Of a stretch of DNA of 64,000 bases, positions 8,918 through 16,452 are shown piece after piece. Position numbers and translations under genes: made by a program. Each line of letters starts with the position of its first letter. The stretch's first letter is position 1. The DNA is from Streptomyces sp. NBC_00239 (lineage in GTDB: Bacteria; Actinomycetota; Actinomycetes; Streptomycetales; Streptomycetaceae): NCBI RefSeq assembly GCF_036194065.1, contig NZ_CP108095.1:7378001-7442000 (forward strand). Reading direction: 5' to 3'. The notes under the pieces were generated by a model. The model worked only from the letters and a program-made list of their open reading frames with translations. It searched no databases and was not told where the DNA came from.

Positions 8918-8990
8918 GCAGGCCGAGCCGCCCGCGCAGGCCGAGCCGCACGCGCAGGCCCCCGGTGCAGCCCGAGCCGCCCGCGCAGGC
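8918..8990. repeat. 18-bp tandem repeat
   Basis: Three 18-bp units of the type GCAGGCCGAGCCGCCCGC occur at 8918-8935, 8936-8953 and 8967-8984, with a 13-bp partial unit between the second and third. They lie in the convergent gap between the hypothetical gene and the flavoprotein gene. No gene is seen in them. Confidence 0.6.
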
Positions 8991-9023
8991 CACCCCGCCG
9001 ACGCAAGCCGCCGCCCAGGCCGG

Positions 9024-10844
9024 TCAGCCGTTCGCGATGTCGTTCGCCGCGATGTAGCCGAACGTCATCGCGGGCCCGATGGTGGACCCCGCGCCCGCAT
9101 AGCTGTGGCCCATCACGGCCGCGCTCGCGTTCCCGGCCGCGTACAGGCCCGGGATCACCGAGCCGTCCTCGCGCAGCGCCCGGGCCCGGGCGTCGGTGAC
9201 GATACCGCCCTTGGTGCCCAGATCGCCCGGCACGATCTTGAACGCGTAGAACGGCGGCGCCCAGACGGGTGCCAGACACGAGTTCGGGGACACCCCCGGG
9301 TCCGTGTAGTAGTGGTCGTACGCGGTGTCCCCGCGGTGGAAGTCCGGGTCACTCCCGTTCCAGGCCTGCGCGTTGAACCGGTTGAGGGTGGCGCGCAGCG
9401 CGCCCGCCGGCACCCCGATCTGCCCCGCCAGCGCGTCCCACGTCCACGCCTTGCGCACCGCCCCCGACTGGTACCAGGCGTCCGGGAAGACGATCGTCGG
9501 CAGCACGTCCTTGAACAGGTACTTGTTGCGGTAGTTCTGGTCCACGATCAGCCAGGCCGGGATGTGCGAGCCCGGCGCGCCCCGGTCCTTCTCGTACATC
9601 ACGTGCACCACATCGCTGTACGGGGCGGCCTCGTTGACGAACCGCGCGCCCGCCGCGTTCACCACCAGCCCGCCCGGCAGGGTGCGTTCGGCCAGGCAGA
9701 AGTACGGCTCGCCGGGCAGCGGGATCGACGGGCCCCACCAGGCGTCCTCCATCAGAGCGAGCGCCGCCCCGACCCGCCGGCCGGCCCGGATGCCGTCCCC
9801 GGTGTTCTCCTTCGCGCCGACCGTCCACTGCGTGCCGACGGGCTGCTGCTGGTACTCGGCCCGCATCTGCGCGTTGTGCTCGAAGCCGCCCGAGCCGACC
9901 ACGACACCCTTGCGGGCCCGTACGACGCCCCGCACGCCGGACTGCTCCACCACCACGCCGGTGACCGTCCCGCCCTCCTGCACCAGGTCCACCAGCGGGG
10001 TGTTCAGCCAGACCGGCACCCCCGCCTGCAACAGCCCGGCCCGCAGCCCCGCGGCCAGGGCCTGTCCCATCGTCAGGGGCTTCTGCCCGCACAGCGCCGC
10101 CTTCGTGCCGCGCGCCAGGCATTCCGTCGACACCGCCAGCCCCTTGGCGCTCACGGCCGCCAGGGTCAGCCACTTGTAGTCCTGGCTGAACACCACCATC
10201 CCGGCCGGGACCGGCATGTACGCCGGGTTGAGGCGGGCCAGTTCGGCGCCCAGGACGTTGCCGTCGAGCTGGTCCGGCTCGATGGAACGGCCGCCGGGCA
10301 GCCCGCCCGGCAGGTTCGGGTAGTAGTCGCTGTACCCGTCCATGAACCGGAACCGCAGCGGGCTGTTCGCCATCACGAAGTCCAGCATCCGGGGCCCCTG
10401 GGCGAGGAACGCCTCCCGGCGGGCCGCCGGCACCTCCGGCCCGACCACCGCCGCCAGGTACTGCGCGGCCTTCGCCGGGGTGTCCGGCACGCCCGCGGCC
10501 AGGATCACGCTGTTGTTGGGCAGCCAGATGCCGGCGCCCGACCGGGCGGCGGAGCCGCCGAACGTCGGCGCCTTCTCGACCACCACGCAGCTCAGCCCGC
10601 GCCGTGCGGCGGTCAGCGCGGCCGTCATCCCGGCCGCGCCGGAGCCGACCACGACGACGTCGTACTCGCCGAGCACCGGGCCCTCGGCGGCCCGCGCGGC
10701 GACGGCCGGCAGCCCGGCGGCGAGCGCCCCCGCCCCGGCCCCGGCGAGGACCGTCCGGCGGGAGGGCAGCGGCGGGCGCGCGGGCGCGGGCCCGGACGGC
10801 GGCGCGGGCGTGGGGAGGGGAGCGGGCAGGGGGAGAGGGGACAT
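9024..10844 (-). CDS. Tat-exported 3-ketosteroid delta-1-dehydrogenase-like flavoprotein
   Basis: 606-aa FAD-binding oxidoreductase of the KstD/fumarate-reductase family. A twin-arginine signal (SRRTVLAGAGAGALAAGLPAVAARA, RR at 29-30) precedes the dinucleotide fold (VVVVGSGAAGMTAAL). The C-terminus GHSYAGAGSTIGPAMTFGYIAAN matches KstD closely, including Tyr582 and Gly586 in the Y-x3-G arrangement used by KstD to bind the 3-keto group. Known KstDs introduce the C1-C2 double bond of 3-ketosteroids and are usually cytoplasmic, so export is odd. The ATG was chosen as the first start before the Pro-rich leader. A different extracellular flavin reductase is possible. Confidence 0.75.
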   Translation of the reverse strand: MSPLPLPAPLPTPAPPSGPAPARPPLPSRRTVLAGAGAGALAAGLPAVAARAAEGPVLGEYDVVVVGSGAAGMTAALTAARRGLSCVVVEKAPTFGGSAARSGAGIWLPNNSVILAAGVPDTPAKAAQYLAAVVGPEVPAARREAFLAQGPRMLDFVMANSPLRFRFMDGYSDYYPNLPGGLPGGRSIEPDQLDGNVLGAELARLNPAYMPVPAGMVVFSQDYKWLTLAAVSAKGLAVSTECLARGTKAALCGQKPLTMGQALAAGLRAGLLQAGVPVWLNTPLVDLVQEGGTVTGVVVEQSGVRGVVRARKGVVVGSGGFEHNAQMRAEYQQQPVGTQWTVGAKENTGDGIRAGRRVGAALALMEDAWWGPSIPLPGEPYFCLAERTLPGGLVVNAAGARFVNEAAPYSDVVHVMYEKDRGAPGSHIPAWLIVDQNYRNKYLFKDVLPTIVFPDAWYQSGAVRKAWTWDALAGQIGVPAGALRATLNRFNAQAWNGSDPDFHRGDTAYDHYYTDPGVSPNSCLAPVWAPPFYAFKIVPGDLGTKGGIVTDARARALREDGSVIPGLYAAGNASAAVMGHSYAGAGSTIGPAMTFGYIAANDIANG

Positions 10845-10884
10845 GGGCAGGCTCCAGCGGGGTGGGGAGGAAACGGCGGCGGTA

Positions 10885-10923
10885 CCCGAACACGGCTGAT
10901 GCGGTGTCAGCAAGGTGTTCGGG
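10885..10923. promoter_or_regulatory. Long hairpin upstream of the KstD-like gene
   Basis: CCCGAACAC (10885-10893) pairs with GTGTTCGGG (10915-10923), and a nested GCTGA/TCAGC pair lies inside. The structure ends 41 bp before the flavoprotein start, so it is either an operator or a leader hairpin. No perfect KstR box was found in the same gap. Confidence 0.45.
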
Positions 10924-10980
10924 GGATCATGTGATGTCAAGGCACGTGCGGTGGCCGCGACCCCTGCCCTGACCATGCGA

Positions 10981-11021
10981 AATCCCGTGGCGCGGGCAAC
11001 GTGTGCGCGCACCACGGGATT
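10981..11021 (-). terminator. Stem-loop terminator after the phosphotransferase gene
   Basis: AATCCCGTGG (10981-10990) and CCACGGGATT (11012-11021) form a perfect 10-bp stem with a G+C-rich loop. It lies 58 nt downstream of the minus-strand phosphotransferase stop and upstream of the KstD-like promoter region, separating the two transcription units. Confidence 0.55.
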
Positions 11022-11078
11022 CCGGTCACCGTGCCCGTCTTCAGTTGTCCGGCGGAGCGGTCCGCTCCGGGGCTGGGG

Positions 11079-12227
11079 TCAGCGCGTGCCCACCGCCGCC
11101 CGGACCGCCCGCCGCGCCATTCCGCAGTCGTCGTGCAGCCTGCGCAGCAGCAGCCGCTGCTCCTCGCCCGAGTGCACCGGCCCGCCCGCGCCGGGCGCCC
11201 CCGGGAGGACCGGGGCCGCCGCGTTGATCGAGCGCTGCACCGCCAGCTCGTACGTCCGGATCTCCCGGGTGAGCACCAGCATCAGGTTGAGCAGGAACGC
11301 GTCCCGGGCCACCGGGCCCTTGCTCTGGGCGAGCTGGCTGATCTGGCGCCGCGCGGCCGGCGCGTCACCGAGCACCGTCCACAGGGTGGCGAGGTCGTAC
11401 CCGGGCAGGTACCACCCGGTGTGCTCCCAGTCGAGCAGCACCGGTCCGGTGGGGGAGAGCAGCAGGTTCGACAGCAGCGCGTCGCCGTGGTTGAACTGCC
11501 ATTGACTGCCCGGCTGCCTGCTTCCCGCCATGGCCACACCGTGCAGCAGCTTCTGCAGGTCGCCCAGGTCCCGGTCGGTGAGCAGGCCGAGCTCGTGGTA
11601 CCGGGAGATGCGGGAGGCGTAGTCGAGGGGCCGGCCGAACAGCTCGGCCGGCGGGCGCCACTCGTTCACCCGGCAGATCGCCCCCAGGGCGGCCCGTACG
11701 TCCGCCCGTGGCGGCGCCTCCACCGGATGCCGCTGGAGCGCCGCCACCCGTCCGGGCATCCGCTCGACCACCAGCGTGCAGTTCTCGGGGTCGGCGGCGA
11801 TGAGCCGCGGAACCCGGACCGGAGGCCGGTGCCGGACGAACGCCCGGTATGCCGCTATTTCGTGCCGGTACCGCTCGGCCCAGGCGGGCGAGACGTCCAG
11901 TAAAACCTTGGCTACCGCGGTCGTCCGCCCGGTGGTGCCCACCAGTAGAACCGATCGCCCGCTGCGTCGCAGTACCTGGACGGGTGCGAACTCCGGACAG
12001 ATCCGGTGCACCGAGGCGAGTGCCGTCCGCAGCTGCGCTCCCTGCGGGCCGGACAGGTCGAGTCTTCCGCTGAGCGGCTGGGTCCCGGTCCCCGCGGCCC
12101 GCCGGATCCGGGCGGCGCCTTGCGCCGGTACCGGACCGCGGGTGGGCTCCAGGTAGGGGCCGCCACCCGCCTGGAAGGTGCGGTAGGGCCGTACGGGGGC
12201 GGACACGGAGGACGATGCTGCGTACAT
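11079..12227 (-). CDS. Aminoglycoside phosphotransferase family protein
   Basis: 382-aa APH/choline-kinase-fold protein. The catalytic loop [13 protein letters not shown] (HGDxxxxN) and metal-binding LLDWEHTG are intact, and the N-lobe contains a VAKVLLD-type lysine. The first ~50 residues are low-complexity and may be disordered. Family members phosphorylate small hydroxylated or amine substrates, and the substrate cannot be read from the sequence. Resistance to a specific drug should not be assumed. Single gene, divergent from the NsdA/B-like gene, with its own terminator. Confidence 0.75.
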   Translation of the reverse strand: MYAASSSVSAPVRPYRTFQAGGGPYLEPTRGPVPAQGAARIRRAAGTGTQPLSGRLDLSGPQGAQLRTALASVHRICPEFAPVQVLRRSGRSVLLVGTTGRTTAVAKVLLDVSPAWAERYRHEIAAYRAFVRHRPPVRVPRLIAADPENCTLVVERMPGRVAALQRHPVEAPPRADVRAALGAICRVNEWRPPAELFGRPLDYASRISRYHELGLLTDRDLGDLQKLLHGVAMAGSRQPGSQWQFNHGDALLSNLLLSPTGPVLLDWEHTGWYLPGYDLATLWTVLGDAPAARRQISQLAQSKGPVARDAFLLNLMLVLTREIRTYELAVQRSINAAAPVLPGAPGAGGPVHSGEEQRLLLRRLHDDCGMARRAVRAAVGTR

Positions 12228-12490
12228 GACGGTTCGGATCCCTTCGTGCGCCGACGAGTTGCGTACGCCTTCCCGTCCCGGACCGCCGACACCCTGGGGA
12301 GTGCCACGCGGCTGCCGTTCAACCGGACCACTCCGGCCGGTCGGCCACCGGGTCGGGGAGGCGCATTCCTACCTGACACCCGCGCACGGGTGGCGGACCA
12401 CATGGCACCCCCTGGCGAAGCCTGGCGAATAGTCGCTCGGCATCTGACGCCGGGTTACTGTCAACACAGCCGAGAACCTGGGGGCTTGAC

Positions 12491-13984
12491 GTGAGCAGAG
12501 GACCCAACACCCGCCTCAACGACCTGTTCGGCCTGGCCGGCTGGTCGAAGGGCGAACTCGCGCGGCTGGTGAACCGGCAGGCGGCGGCCATGGGCCACCA
12601 CCAGCTGGCCACCGACACCTCGCGAGTGCGGCGCTGGATCGACCTGGGGGAGACCCCGCGCGAGCCGGTGCCGACGGTACTGGCCGCCCTGTTCACCGAG
12701 CGGCTCGGCCGTGTCGTGACCATTGAGGACCTCGGGTTCGTACGGCAACGGCGCGCCACCAGAAAGCAGTCGGCGGGGGTGAAGGAGAACCCCGACGGCC
12801 TGCCCTGGGCGCCTGAACGCACGGCAGCGGTCCTCACCGAATTCACGGGAATGGACCTCATGCTCAACCGACGCGGACTGATGGGCGCGGGCGCCGCGCT
12901 CACCGCCGGATCGGCGCTCAGCAGTGCGATGCACGACTGGCTGCACACCGATCCGGCTCGCTCGATGGACACCTCTCGCTACGACAACCCCCTGCACGCC
13001 GACCCCGCGAGCTACGACCGCTACGAAGCGGCGCCCATCGGCTCCCAGGAGATCGAGGCACTGGAACGGTCCGTGGAGGTCTTCCGCGCCTGGGACGCCT
13101 CCCGGGGCGGCGGACTCCAGCGCAAGGCGGTCGTGGGCCAGCTCAACGAGGTGGGCGGCATGCTCGCCTACCGCCACCCCGACCACCTGCACCGGCGGTT
13201 GTGGGGCGTGGCCGCCAACCTCGCCGTCCTCGCTGGCTGGATGTCCCACGACGTCGGCCTCGAACCGACCGCGCAGAAGTACTTCGTGATCGCCGCGCAC
13301 GCGGCCCGGGAGGGCGGCGACCGCCCGCGGGCCGGCGAGGCGCTGTCCCGGGCGGCCCGCCAGATGGTGCACCTGGGCAAGCCGCACGAGGCCCTGGACC
13401 TGATGCAGCTCGCCCAGTCCGGGTCCGGGGACGAGACCCTGCCGCGCACCCGCGCCATGCTGCACACCATCGAGGCCTGGGCGCAGGCGGCGATGGGCAA
13501 GGGGCAGGCGATGCGGCGCACCCTCGGGGAGGCCGAGGACCTGTTCGTGTCCGACAAGTCCGATGTTCCGCCGCCCAGTTGGATGCAGAACTTCGACGAG
13601 GCCGACATGCACGGCATGCAGGCCCTGGCGTTCCGCACCCTGGCGGACCACGACCCCTCCGCCGCCCCGATCGCGCAGCGGCACGCCCGCGAGGCGCTGC
13701 GGCTGCGGGCCGCCGGGCACCAGCGCTCGCAGATCTTCGACTACATCTCGATGGCCTCGGCCTGCTTCATCGCCGACGACCCCGAGCAGGCGGACCGGTA
13801 CGCGCGCCTGGCCCTGATGTCGATGGGGGAGACCTCCTCGCACCGCACCTGGGACCGGCTGCGCGAGATGTACCGGCTGACCGGCCAGTACGCCGGCTAC
13901 GCGAAGATCGACGATCTCCGTGAAGAGATCAAGCTGACGCTGCCGAAGGGGCCGTCGCGCAGGTCGCGGGACTCGGAGATCTGA
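12491..13984 (+). CDS. NsdA/NsdB-family TPR regulator
   Basis: 497-aa protein with the N-terminal signature of the Streptomyces Nsd family (NTRLNDLFGLAGWSKGELARLVNRQAAAMG...DTSRVRRWIDLG), an HTH-like segment followed by TPR-like helices. NsdA and NsdB are known negative regulators of differentiation and antibiotic production. A short hydrophobic stretch (NRRGLMGAGAALTAGSALSSA) follows the HTH region at about residue 125. GTG start at 12491, with a weak GGGGG ribosome binding site. The 263-bp divergent gap to the phosphotransferase gene probably holds both promoters. Assignment to NsdA versus NsdB is from memory only. Confidence 0.75.
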   Translation: MSRGPNTRLNDLFGLAGWSKGELARLVNRQAAAMGHHQLATDTSRVRRWIDLGETPREPVPTVLAALFTERLGRVVTIEDLGFVRQRRATRKQSAGVKENPDGLPWAPERTAAVLTEFTGMDLMLNRRGLMGAGAALTAGSALSSAMHDWLHTDPARSMDTSRYDNPLHADPASYDRYEAAPIGSQEIEALERSVEVFRAWDASRGGGLQRKAVVGQLNEVGGMLAYRHPDHLHRRLWGVAANLAVLAGWMSHDVGLEPTAQKYFVIAAHAAREGGDRPRAGEALSRAARQMVHLGKPHEALDLMQLAQSGSGDETLPRTRAMLHTIEAWAQAAMGKGQAMRRTLGEAEDLFVSDKSDVPPPSWMQNFDEADMHGMQALAFRTLADHDPSAAPIAQRHAREALRLRAAGHQRSQIFDYISMASACFIADDPEQADRYARLALMSMGETSSHRTWDRLREMYRLTGQYAGYAKIDDLREEIKLTLPKGPSRRSRDSEI

Positions 13985-14109
13985 CCGGAGGAGAACGGGC
14001 CGGAGAGGATCCGGCAGCACAGGTCCGACCGGAGGGGACGGCCGCGCCCGGGGCGCGGCCGAGGAGACCTGACGGGCACAAGAAAGAAGCAGACAGCAGA
14101 CCGAACGGG

Positions 14110-14160
14110 CACACGTGACAGCCGCACGTGGACAGCCCCACACGTAGGCGGCCACACGTG
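14110..14160. repeat. Cluster of CACGTG-type motifs
   Basis: Four CACGT(G/A) motifs occur 13-16 bp apart (14112, 14125, 14141, 14155), three of them preceded by CA. They lie in the 265-bp convergent gap between the Nsd-like and SpoIIE-like genes. A second short repeat, GGTTCAACCGG, occurs twice nearby (from ~14198). No gene is seen in 13985-14249. Confidence 0.45.
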
Positions 14161-14249
14161 ACGGCCACGGGAAACGCGGGTGCCGGGGGCGGCCGGCGGT
14201 TCAACCGGCCGGTGGTTCAACCGGTGCTGCGGGAGCCGGTGTTGCCGGT

Positions 14250-15671
14250 TCAGCCGCCGACCCGGGCGACCAGTACGCAGGCGTCGTCCTCGCGCCCGGT
14301 CCCGCCGAATTCCTCGACCATGATCCTCACACTGTCCTGAGCCGACCGCGCCCCGGCGAACCGGGGCGCGAGGGCCAGCAGGCGCGCCGTTCCGTCGGCG
14401 CGTCCGAACTCCACGCCGCTCGCGGTCAGTCCGTCCGTGTGCAGCACCAGTACGTCGCCGACTTCGAGGCGTTCCTCGGCCTGCCCGTACACGGCACCCG
14501 TGGTGGCGCCGAGCAGGACGCCCTCCGGCGGTACCAGGGCCCGCCCCGCGCCCCCGCGGAACAGCAGCGGTGCGGGGTGGCCCGCCTGGGCCCACGACAG
14601 GGTCCGGGTGGCCGGGTCGAAGCGGCAGCACACCGCGCTGCCCAGTGCGGGCTGTACGGAGGTTTCCAGGAGCTGGTTGAGCCAGCCCATCAGCGGGCCG
14701 GGCTCGATGCCGGCCATCGCCATGCCGCGCAGCGCGCCGAGCATCATGGCCATGCCGGAGGTGGCGGTCACGCCGTGGCCGGTGAGGTCACCGACCGTCA
14801 GCATCGAGGTGCCGTCCGGGAGTTCGAGCGCGTCGTACCAGTTGCCGCCGATGAGTGAGCTGGTGGCGGCGGGCATGTAGTGCGCGGCGAGGTCGAGCGC
14901 GCCGGTGCTGCCGTACGGGAAGCGCAGGGTGCCCCGCCAGGAGGGCAGGACCGCTTCCTGGAGTTCGACCGCGAGCCGGTGCTCGGTCTGTGCGATCTGC
15001 CGCTGCCGCTGGAGCGAGTCGCGGGTTTCGCGCACCGCCCGTTCGCTGCGCCGGAGTTCGCTCACATCGCGCACCACGGCCCACATGGAGGCCGTGCAGC
15101 CGTCGGCGTCGAGGGCGGGTTCGCCGCGCATGTGCAGCGTGCGGACGCAGCCGTCGGTGCGGACGATGCGGAATTCGCCGTCGATGGGCTTCCCGTCGAC
15201 CAGGCAGTCCGTCACCATGGCGGTCAGCTGCGGCTGGTCCTCCGCGAACAGGGTGGACCAGAACTCGTCGAGGGTGAGCGGGCCGTTCTCCGGTGCGCGC
15301 CCGAAGATCTGGTACAGCTCGTCCGACCAGGTCACCTCGTCGGTGAGCAGGTTCCAGTCGGCGCTGCCGACCCGGCCCTGCTGGGCCTCGGTCTCCGGGG
15401 CGGGCGGCTCGGCGGGTGCCGGCTGCTCGGGCACGAACGGCAGACCGTCCTTCAGCTGCCCCAAGTGCTCGCCCAGGTCGTCGAGATGGTGCACGGCCAG
15501 GTCGCACAGGGCGCGCTGCCAGCGGCCGTGCGGATCGTCGTCGTCCACGACCGTGTCCCGGCGGACCGCGTCCACCTCGCCGCGGAGCCGGCGGGTCTGC
15601 GTGATGAGCGCGTCCACCGACCCGGGCTCGGGCGGCTGCGCGGGGCGGTCCGCGAACAGGGGGGACGGCAT
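14250..15671 (-). CDS. PAS domain/SpoIIE-type PP2C phosphatase
   Basis: 473-aa cytoplasmic signalling protein. A PAS domain lies near residues 95-215 (ADWNLLTDEVTWSDELYQIFGRAPE...). A coiled linker (RETRDSLQRQRQIAQTEHRLAVELQEAVLPSW) leads into a SpoIIE/RsbU phosphatase domain (SSLIGGNWYDALELPDGTSMLTVGDLTGHG...HTDGLTASG...REDDACVLVARV). Such enzymes dephosphorylate anti-anti-sigma factors. The first metal-ligand motif reads GGNWYD rather than GGDWYD, so activity or metal use may differ. ATG at 15671 has GGAG upstream; codons before it are not typical. No sigma-factor partner is adjacent. Confidence 0.82.
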   Translation of the reverse strand: MPSPLFADRPAQPPEPGSVDALITQTRRLRGEVDAVRRDTVVDDDDPHGRWQRALCDLAVHHLDDLGEHLGQLKDGLPFVPEQPAPAEPPAPETEAQQGRVGSADWNLLTDEVTWSDELYQIFGRAPENGPLTLDEFWSTLFAEDQPQLTAMVTDCLVDGKPIDGEFRIVRTDGCVRTLHMRGEPALDADGCTASMWAVVRDVSELRRSERAVRETRDSLQRQRQIAQTEHRLAVELQEAVLPSWRGTLRFPYGSTGALDLAAHYMPAATSSLIGGNWYDALELPDGTSMLTVGDLTGHGVTATSGMAMMLGALRGMAMAGIEPGPLMGWLNQLLETSVQPALGSAVCCRFDPATRTLSWAQAGHPAPLLFRGGAGRALVPPEGVLLGATTGAVYGQAEERLEVGDVLVLHTDGLTASGVEFGRADGTARLLALAPRFAGARSAQDSVRIMVEEFGGTGREDDACVLVARVGG

Positions 15672-15787
15672 GGGGAACTCCGATACAGGCGCGGCACGGC
15701 CAGGTCTGATGGAAGGCCGGGTACGACTGTGGCACAGGGCGCCATGCCCCGTAAGGTGTTTGGCAACATCCGTTACGGTGGTGCTTC

Positions 15788-15799
15788 TGGCATATGCCA
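15788..15799. promoter_or_regulatory. 12-bp palindrome upstream of the SpoIIE-like gene
   Basis: TGGCATATGCCA is a perfect palindrome in the 213-bp gap between the SCO4226-like and phosphatase genes, about 117 bp before the latter's start. It is A+T-richer than its surroundings. Candidate operator; regulator unknown. Confidence 0.4.
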
Positions 15800-15884
15800 A
15801 AGGCCTCCCTGTCCTCGTACGCTGTGCGAACGTTTCCGGTCACGGGCGGAACGGCATGTTCAGATCACGGCGTGAGAGCCCTGC

Positions 15885-16136
15885 TCAGGACACGCTCAGG
15901 GGCACCGGGTGGATCTCCGCCGCGGGGTGGCCCGTCCGCTCGTGGATGCGCTGGACCGCCTCCGCCGAGGGGGCCTCGGACAGGCAGTACACCGTGCCGG
16001 ACGCCGGGTCCGCCCAGGCTCGTTGGAAGTGCACTCCCTCGTCCTTCTCGATGGCGAGGTCCGCCCGGTGGGCCGCGGCGAGCTGCTCCGCGGTGATGCC
16101 CTTCATGCCGGTGTGGACGTCCATGTAGGTGGTCAT
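15885..16136 (-). CDS. SCO4226-like small nickel-binding-family protein
   Basis: 83-aa soluble protein, very similar in pattern to the SCO4226 family (YMDVHTGMKGITAEQLAAAHRADLAIEKDEGVHFQRAWADPASGTVYCLSEAPSAEAVQRIHERTGHPAAEIHPV), whose S. coelicolor member binds nickel and forms a ferredoxin-like dimer. ATG at 16136 is preferred because AGGAGG lies 10 nt upstream; the GTG at 16145 would sit almost on that site. Single gene, divergent from the molybdenum-enzyme genes. Physiological role uncertain. Confidence 0.8.
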   Translation of the reverse strand: MTTYMDVHTGMKGITAEQLAAAHRADLAIEKDEGVHFQRAWADPASGTVYCLSEAPSAEAVQRIHERTGHPAAEIHPVPLSVS

Positions 16137-16452
16137 GGCCCGCACACCTCCTCACGTGCTCGCTCTCTCCCCATCATGCGCCCGTGGGGGCGCATCGTGC
16201 GCCCGGGGGCGCGCACGAGCGGCCGGAAACCGCCCCCGGGCGCCGGGGGTGGCGCCCGGTCATCCGGTCGAACGACCCCCGTCTGTCCGAATACGCGGCC
16301 CCCGCTCGGCCGGGGCCGGCGCGACGGCCGGACGGCGCGTTCCGGACCGTCTCGGACCGACGACTTCCGCCACACGGCGACGCTCGCTACTCTACGTGCC
16401 GGTAACCGACCGGGGAGGGCCCCGGTACGTCAGGCGGGGTGGGGCACAGACC

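Noticed and set aside
10845..11078. A KstR box upstream of the KstD-like gene
   Set aside because: Only partial AAC/GTT matches are present (for example CAACGTGTG); none fits TnnAACnnGTTnnA.
11079..12227. Annotation as an aminoglycoside resistance gene
   Set aside because: The APH fold is shared by many kinases, and nothing in the sequence points to a drug substrate.
12461..14155. A 564-aa minus-strand open frame opposite the Nsd-like gene
   Set aside because: It has low-complexity composition and no ribosome binding site, and the plus strand carries a recognisable family.
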